NCBI GenBank assembly: GCA_038209775.1
Contig: JBBQXK010000013.1
Span: forward strand, 1-64,000
Length of the DNA: 64,000 nt
Direction: 5' to 3'
Source of the DNA: JBBQXK01 sp038209775
GTDB lineage: Bacteria; Pseudomonadota; Alphaproteobacteria; Rhodobacterales; Rhodobacteraceae
Position 1 is the first letter of the stretch. Each line of letters opens with the position of its first letter. The notes under the pieces are model-generated. The model had not been told where the DNA came from. It was given only the letters and a program-made list of their open reading frames with translations, and did no database searches. A program made the position numbers and the translations under genes. Positions 60,457-64,000 of the stretch are shown piece after piece.

Positions 60457-61456
60457 AGCGGATCCTCGGGTCCAGAAGGCCGTACAGGACATCGGCGATC
60501 AGGTTGAAAAGAACGATCAGCACGGCAAAGATAAAGGCCAGCGTCTGCACCGTCGGCAGGTCGTTGGCGCGGATCGCCAGGATCAGCGCCGCCCCGATGC
60601 CGTTCACGCCAAAGAGGTTTTCGGTGATGATCGCCCCGCCAAAGATCGACGGGATACCCAATGCGATGACCGTCACCACCGGGATCAGCGAATTGCGCAG
60701 GACGTGTTTCAGCACGACCGTGCGTTCTGACATACCCTTGGCCCGCGCCGTGCGGACATAATCCATCCCCATGTTGTCGAGCATCGACGACCGCATGTAA
60801 CGGCTGATCGCGGCGGCATTGGCCAGCCCCAGCGTCATCACCGGCAGCGCCATCTGCTGCAGTTGTTTGACGAAGGAATCCCAGTCGGTCACCGACAGGT
60901 TGGTGTCGTACTTGGTCGGGAACCAGCCAAGGCCCACGGCGAAGATAATGATAAGGAGTGTGCCGGTAAAGAACGTGGGCACCGAAAACCCGATCATGGC
61001 AAAGGCCGTACCGGCCTGATCGAACCACGAATACTGGCGGTAGGCGGAATAGATGCCGATGGGCAGCGCGATCATCACGCCGACCAGATAGGCGGTGCCG
61101 ATGACGATCAGGGTTTGCGGAATACGCTGGCCGATGATGGTGAACACCGGGCTGCGCGTCTGCCATGACAACAGGCGCTGCTCGCCCTCGGACCAGGTGG
61201 TGCCAAAGATGCTGTCGAACAGCACCGCCGGTTCCACCCAGAAGAACTGGCGCAGCCACAGCACATAGCGCACGAATACCGGCTGATCGGCACCCATCGC
61301 CTCGATCATCTTCTGGCGCACGTCGGGGGGGACGGTCAGGGGTATTTCGGACATCGGCGATCCGGGGGCCAGATCGACCAGAAGGAAGATCACCAGACTG
61401 ATGACCAGCAGGGTCGGGATGGCCAAGAGCAATCTGCGGAGCGTGAATGTCAGCAT
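60449..61456 (-). CDS. ABC transporter permease, DppB/OppB type
   Basis: First permease of the same importer, 335 residues. The N-terminus LTFTLRRLLLAIPTLLVISL and VDLAPGSPM are typical for DppB. The EAA motif is in DYVRTARAKGMSERTVVLKH, and a second conserved block is GGAIITENLFGVNGIGAALI. It follows the binding-protein gene by 76 bp and overlaps the DppC-type gene, so the transporter is encoded as one operon. Confidence 0.93.
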   Translation of the reverse strand: MLTFTLRRLLLAIPTLLVISLVIFLLVDLAPGSPMSEIPLTVPPDVRQKMIEAMGADQPVFVRYVLWLRQFFWVEPAVLFDSIFGTTWSEGEQRLLSWQTRSPVFTIIGQRIPQTLIVIGTAYLVGVMIALPIGIYSAYRQYSWFDQAGTAFAMIGFSVPTFFTGTLLIIIFAVGLGWFPTKYDTNLSVTDWDSFVKQLQQMALPVMTLGLANAAAISRYMRSSMLDNMGMDYVRTARAKGMSERTVVLKHVLRNSLIPVVTVIALGIPSIFGGAIITENLFGVNGIGAALILAIRANDLPTVQTLAFIFAVLIVLFNLIADVLYGLLDPRIRYD

Positions 61457-61532
61457 GTGCTGCGACGCCTTGGGTCAGAGGGGGGGAACGGCGGGGCGGG
61501 GCCGCAGGGTGCGGCCCCGCCCGTGGGTCAGA

Positions 61533-63236
61533 TCACTTCACGCGGCTCCAGTCCGCGACGTTCCACAACTCGATGTCCCAGGCGTTGATCTTGACACCGG
61601 CCAGCGCGTTGGAATGTGCCGACAGCGTGCCACGATGCACCAGCGGGATCACGGTGAACGAGTCTTTGGTCACCATGTCGTTCAGCTTTTTGGCAATCTC
61701 CTGACGTTTCGCGAGGTCGGTCGTCCCGCTCAGTTCCCCGATCAGTGCGTCATAGGCCGGGTCGCAGAAGCGGTTCATGTTCTCACCCTGCCACTGGTTC
61801 TCGGGCGAGGGGGCGTTCTTGCACTGGTACTGCGACAGGTACACCTCGGGGTCGGTTCCGTCCGAGTTGTTGGCGTACATCTCGACGTCGGCATAGAATT
61901 TCTGGAACGTGTCGGGTGACCCCGCATCGCCGCCAAAGAACACCGACGGGTCGATGGCCTTCAGTTCCACCTCGACGCCCAGTTCCGTCCACCAGTCCTT
62001 GACCAGCGCCTGGAAGTCCTGGCGTACCGGGTTGACGGTGGTCTGATAGAGGATCGACAGTTTCTTGCCGTCCTTGTCGCGGATGCCGTCGCCGTCGCTG
62101 TCGGTCCAGCCGGCCGCGTCCAGCAGGGCCATCGCACCCGGCATGTCCTGTGCGATGCAGCCGGTGTTGTCAGACGCCCATGAAGCGGGGGCAGGAACCA
62201 CGTTGCAGGTGGGCTGACCGCCCGCACCATAGCCGACCTCGACCAGAATCGCGCGATCAATGGCCTTGGACAGGGCCTCGCGTACGCGGATGTCCGACAG
62301 CACCGGGTGCGGGTGCTTGGCGGTAGAACGCTCACCCTCGGGCAGGTCGGCCGAGGGGTCGGTCATGTTCATCTCGATCCGCTCGACCAGCGTGCCAAAG
62401 GCCACCACGAATTGCCCCTTGCCGGCGGCGGTCATCGCGGCCTGGCTGTCGGGCGGGATCTGGGTGTTCCAGGCATAGTCGAACTCGCCCGTTTCCATCA
62501 CCGCGCGGGCCGAGCTTTCGGCATCGCCGCCGCCCTTGATGATCGCCGTGGCAAAGGCGGGCTTTGACGGATCGCGGTAGTTCGGGTTGGCCGCATAGGA
62601 CACGGTATCGTTGACGGTAAAGCCCGTCACGGTGAACGGCCCGGTGCCGATGGGCCCGTTGTTGGCATCGGTGCAGGTGGGGGCGGCGGCGCCAAGGCAA
62701 TTGGCGAACTGCGCCTTTTGCAGCAGGGGTGCCAGCGCACCCACAAAGGCGGTATACGGGTTGGGCTTGGGTCCGGTGAAGGTGATCTTGATGGTCGATG
62801 CATCGACCGCTTCGACCGACTTCACGCCGTCATACTTGGACGCCTGCGCACAGCCGCCTTCGGGGTGGGTGCAGTATTGCCAGGTAAAGATCGCGTCGTC
62901 GGCGGTCACAGCCGAGCCGTCGGACCACAAGAGGCCGGGGATCAGTTTCCAGGTGATCGAGGTCTGGTCGGCCGAGATGCCGCCGTTGTCCAGCGTCGGA
63001 ATCTCCGTCACCAGTTTCGGAATGACGTTGCCCTGTTCGTCAAAACCGGCAAGCGGTTCGACGACCATCCCGGCCCCGTTCACGTCCTTGGTGCCCGATG
63101 ACAGGTAGGGGTTCAGCGTGGATACGGCCTGCGGGAAGGTCAGCTTGACCTCGCCGTCACTGCCGCGTTCGGCCCATGCCGCAGGGGCCAGCGCCATCAT
63201 GGCCGCCGCTCCCAAAAGCGTTGTTCTCAGTTTCAT
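61533..63236 (-). CDS. ABC transporter substrate-binding protein, family 5 (peptide/nickel/opine type)
   Basis: Periplasmic solute receptor of 567 residues with a clear signal peptide (LLGAAAMMALAPAAWA). Family-5 features are LTFPQAVSTLNPYLSSGT, ITWKLIPGLLWSDGSAVTAD and IRVREALSKAIDRAILVEVG. It overlaps the ATPase stop by four bases. The cysteine pairs (CTHPEGGC, NCLGAAAPTC and CNVVPAP) suggest disulfides. Its ligand is not predictable, and no metabolic gene is linked within the window. Confidence 0.93.
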   Translation of the reverse strand: MKLRTTLLGAAAMMALAPAAWAERGSDGEVKLTFPQAVSTLNPYLSSGTKDVNGAGMVVEPLAGFDEQGNVIPKLVTEIPTLDNGGISADQTSITWKLIPGLLWSDGSAVTADDAIFTWQYCTHPEGGCAQASKYDGVKSVEAVDASTIKITFTGPKPNPYTAFVGALAPLLQKAQFANCLGAAAPTCTDANNGPIGTGPFTVTGFTVNDTVSYAANPNYRDPSKPAFATAIIKGGGDAESSARAVMETGEFDYAWNTQIPPDSQAAMTAAGKGQFVVAFGTLVERIEMNMTDPSADLPEGERSTAKHPHPVLSDIRVREALSKAIDRAILVEVGYGAGGQPTCNVVPAPASWASDNTGCIAQDMPGAMALLDAAGWTDSDGDGIRDKDGKKLSILYQTTVNPVRQDFQALVKDWWTELGVEVELKAIDPSVFFGGDAGSPDTFQKFYADVEMYANNSDGTDPEVYLSQYQCKNAPSPENQWQGENMNRFCDPAYDALIGELSGTTDLAKRQEIAKKLNDMVTKDSFTVIPLVHRGTLSAHSNALAGVKINAWDIELWNVADWSRVK

Positions 63237-64000
63237 GCAGTTTCTCCTTGTTGGATGTGCTCATGGGCCCCATGGCCGCCGGTTGATCCGGGGCGCGTGT
63301 CTTTTGTGGCATCGGCAAAGAGGTGGCAGGCAACCCAGCGGTCGCCGCGCACCAGTTGCAGATCAGGTTTCACCTCGCGGCAGACCGGCATCACTTCCGG
63401 GCAGCGGGTGCAGAAATTGCAGCCTTTCGGCGGGTTCGATGGTGATGGAACATCGCCGCGCAAGATGATGCGCTGGCGTGTTTTTTCGCGGACAGGGTCA
63501 GGCTCTGGCACCGCCGACAGCAGCGCCTTGGCATAGGGGTGCAGCGGATCGGAATAAAGTGCCGCGCGGGGCGACAACTCGGCAATCCGGCCCAGATACA
63601 TCACCGCAACGCGGCTGGCGAGGTGGCGCACCATCGACAGGTCGTGGCTGATGAACAGGTACGTCAGGCCCAGCTTTTCCTGCAGGTCTTCCAGCAGGTT
63701 CACCACCTGCGCCTGGATCGACACGTCAAGGGCCGCGATGGGTTCGTCGCAGACGATGAACTTGGGGTTCAGCGCCAGCGCCCGTGCAATGCCGATGCGC
63801 TGCCGCTGCCCGCCCGAAAACGCATGCGGATAGCGGTTGGCGAACAGCCGGTTCAGGCCAACCGCATCCATCAGTTCCAGCACACGGTCGCGTTTTTTGG
63901 CCGCCGTCCAGTCGGTGTGTTCGTCCAGCGGTTCGGCGATGATCTGCGTCACCGTTATGCGCGGGTTCAGGCTGGCTTGCGGGTCCTGGAACACCATCTG
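63233..64000 (-). CDS. ABC transporter ATP-binding protein, DppF/OppF type (5' end beyond the window)
   Basis: The visible part covers the C-terminal two-thirds of an oligopeptide-type ATPase: Q-loop QMVFQDPQASLNPR at the window edge, signature FSGGQRQRIGIARALAL, Walker B FIVCDEPIAALD, H-loop LFISHDLSMV, and the C-terminal OppF extension with the cysteine motif CNFCTRCPEVMPVC. The Walker A region lies upstream of base 64000, so the true start is outside. Its stop overlaps the binding-protein start by four bases. A DppD partner is probably further upstream. Confidence 0.9.
   Translation of the reverse strand, partial: QMVFQDPQASLNPRITVTQIIAEPLDEHTDWTAAKKRDRVLELMDAVGLNRLFANRYPHAFSGGQRQRIGIARALALNPKFIVCDEPIAALDVSIQAQVVNLLEDLQEKLGLTYLFISHDLSMVRHLASRVAVMYLGRIAELSPRAALYSDPLHPYAKALLSAVPEPDPVREKTRQRIILRGDVPSPSNPPKGCNFCTRCPEVMPVCREVKPDLQLVRGDRWVACHLFADATKDTRPGSTGGHGAHEHIQQGETA

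Overview
The window is about 64 kb of GC-rich DNA from an alphaproteobacterium, most likely a member of the Rhodobacteraceae (Rhodobacterales). The evidence is the strong G/C third-position bias, tightly overlapped operons (ATGA and GTGA junctions), an aerobic cobalamin cluster with CbtAB cobalt uptake, and several small proteins of a type I associate with this family. No rRNA, tRNA, CRISPR array, prophage or complete insertion sequence was seen. The genus cannot be fixed from this window.

Bases 1-10371 (minus strand) hold a dense catabolic operon: class III aminotransferase, two PYROXD2-like FAD oxidoreductases, a GcvT-like folate-dependent protein, two Rieske oxygenase alpha subunits, and a polyamine-type ABC transporter (binding protein, ATPase, first codons of a permease). 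A divergent BetI-like TetR regulator faces it across two near-identical operator-like boxes. Downstream of the regulator, on the plus strand, lie an HpsN-like member of the histidinol dehydrogenase family, a CuyA-like sulfo-lyase and an Asp/Glu-type racemase. Together these three could turn an amino-alcohol sulfonate such as cysteinolate, via D- and L-cysteate, into pyruvate, ammonia and sulfite. A LysR regulator and kdsA follow.

Bases 16.5-35.8 kb are an aerobic (late cobalt insertion) cobalamin cluster. A cobalamin riboswitch precedes cbtB-cbtA-cobF. A second one precedes a long minus-strand series: DUF1636 protein, cobW, cobN, (100-codon ORF), cobG, cobH, cobI, cobJ, cobL, cobE, cobM, cobB, cobA, second DUF1636 protein. 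cobK, cobO and cobQ are on the plus strand. Chelatase subunits cobS/cobT and the late genes (cobC, cobD, cobP, cobV, cobU) are not in the window. The cluster has visible rearrangements: a chimeric cobM-cobE mini-ORF left by a tandem duplication, a REP-like in-frame insert in cobB and a dispersed repeat copy read in frame in cobN.

Bases 35.8-64 kb are mostly housekeeping and accessory genes: a PIMT-like methyltransferase with a TolC-type outer-membrane protein, a PopZ-like protein, efp, ygfZ, an MsbA-type ABC exporter, an aminotransferase paired with a metallo-beta-lactamase-fold protein, D-lyxose ketol-isomerase, a MATE pump with a divergent TetR repressor, a class I glutamine amidotransferase-type hydrolase, an L,D-transpeptidase lipoprotein, a tryptophan-kynurenine cluster (kynU, ridA-like, GH5-like, kynA), pntA-pntB, a DUF3422 membrane protein and a DppBC-type peptide/nickel ABC transporter cut by the window end.

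A dispersed intergenic repeat runs through the whole window. It combines a G/C-rich hairpin with a conserved box like GATATTTGGGCAAAGG and usually sits at 3' gene ends or between convergent genes. About 13 copies were found, including one perfect inverted pair and one inside a gene.
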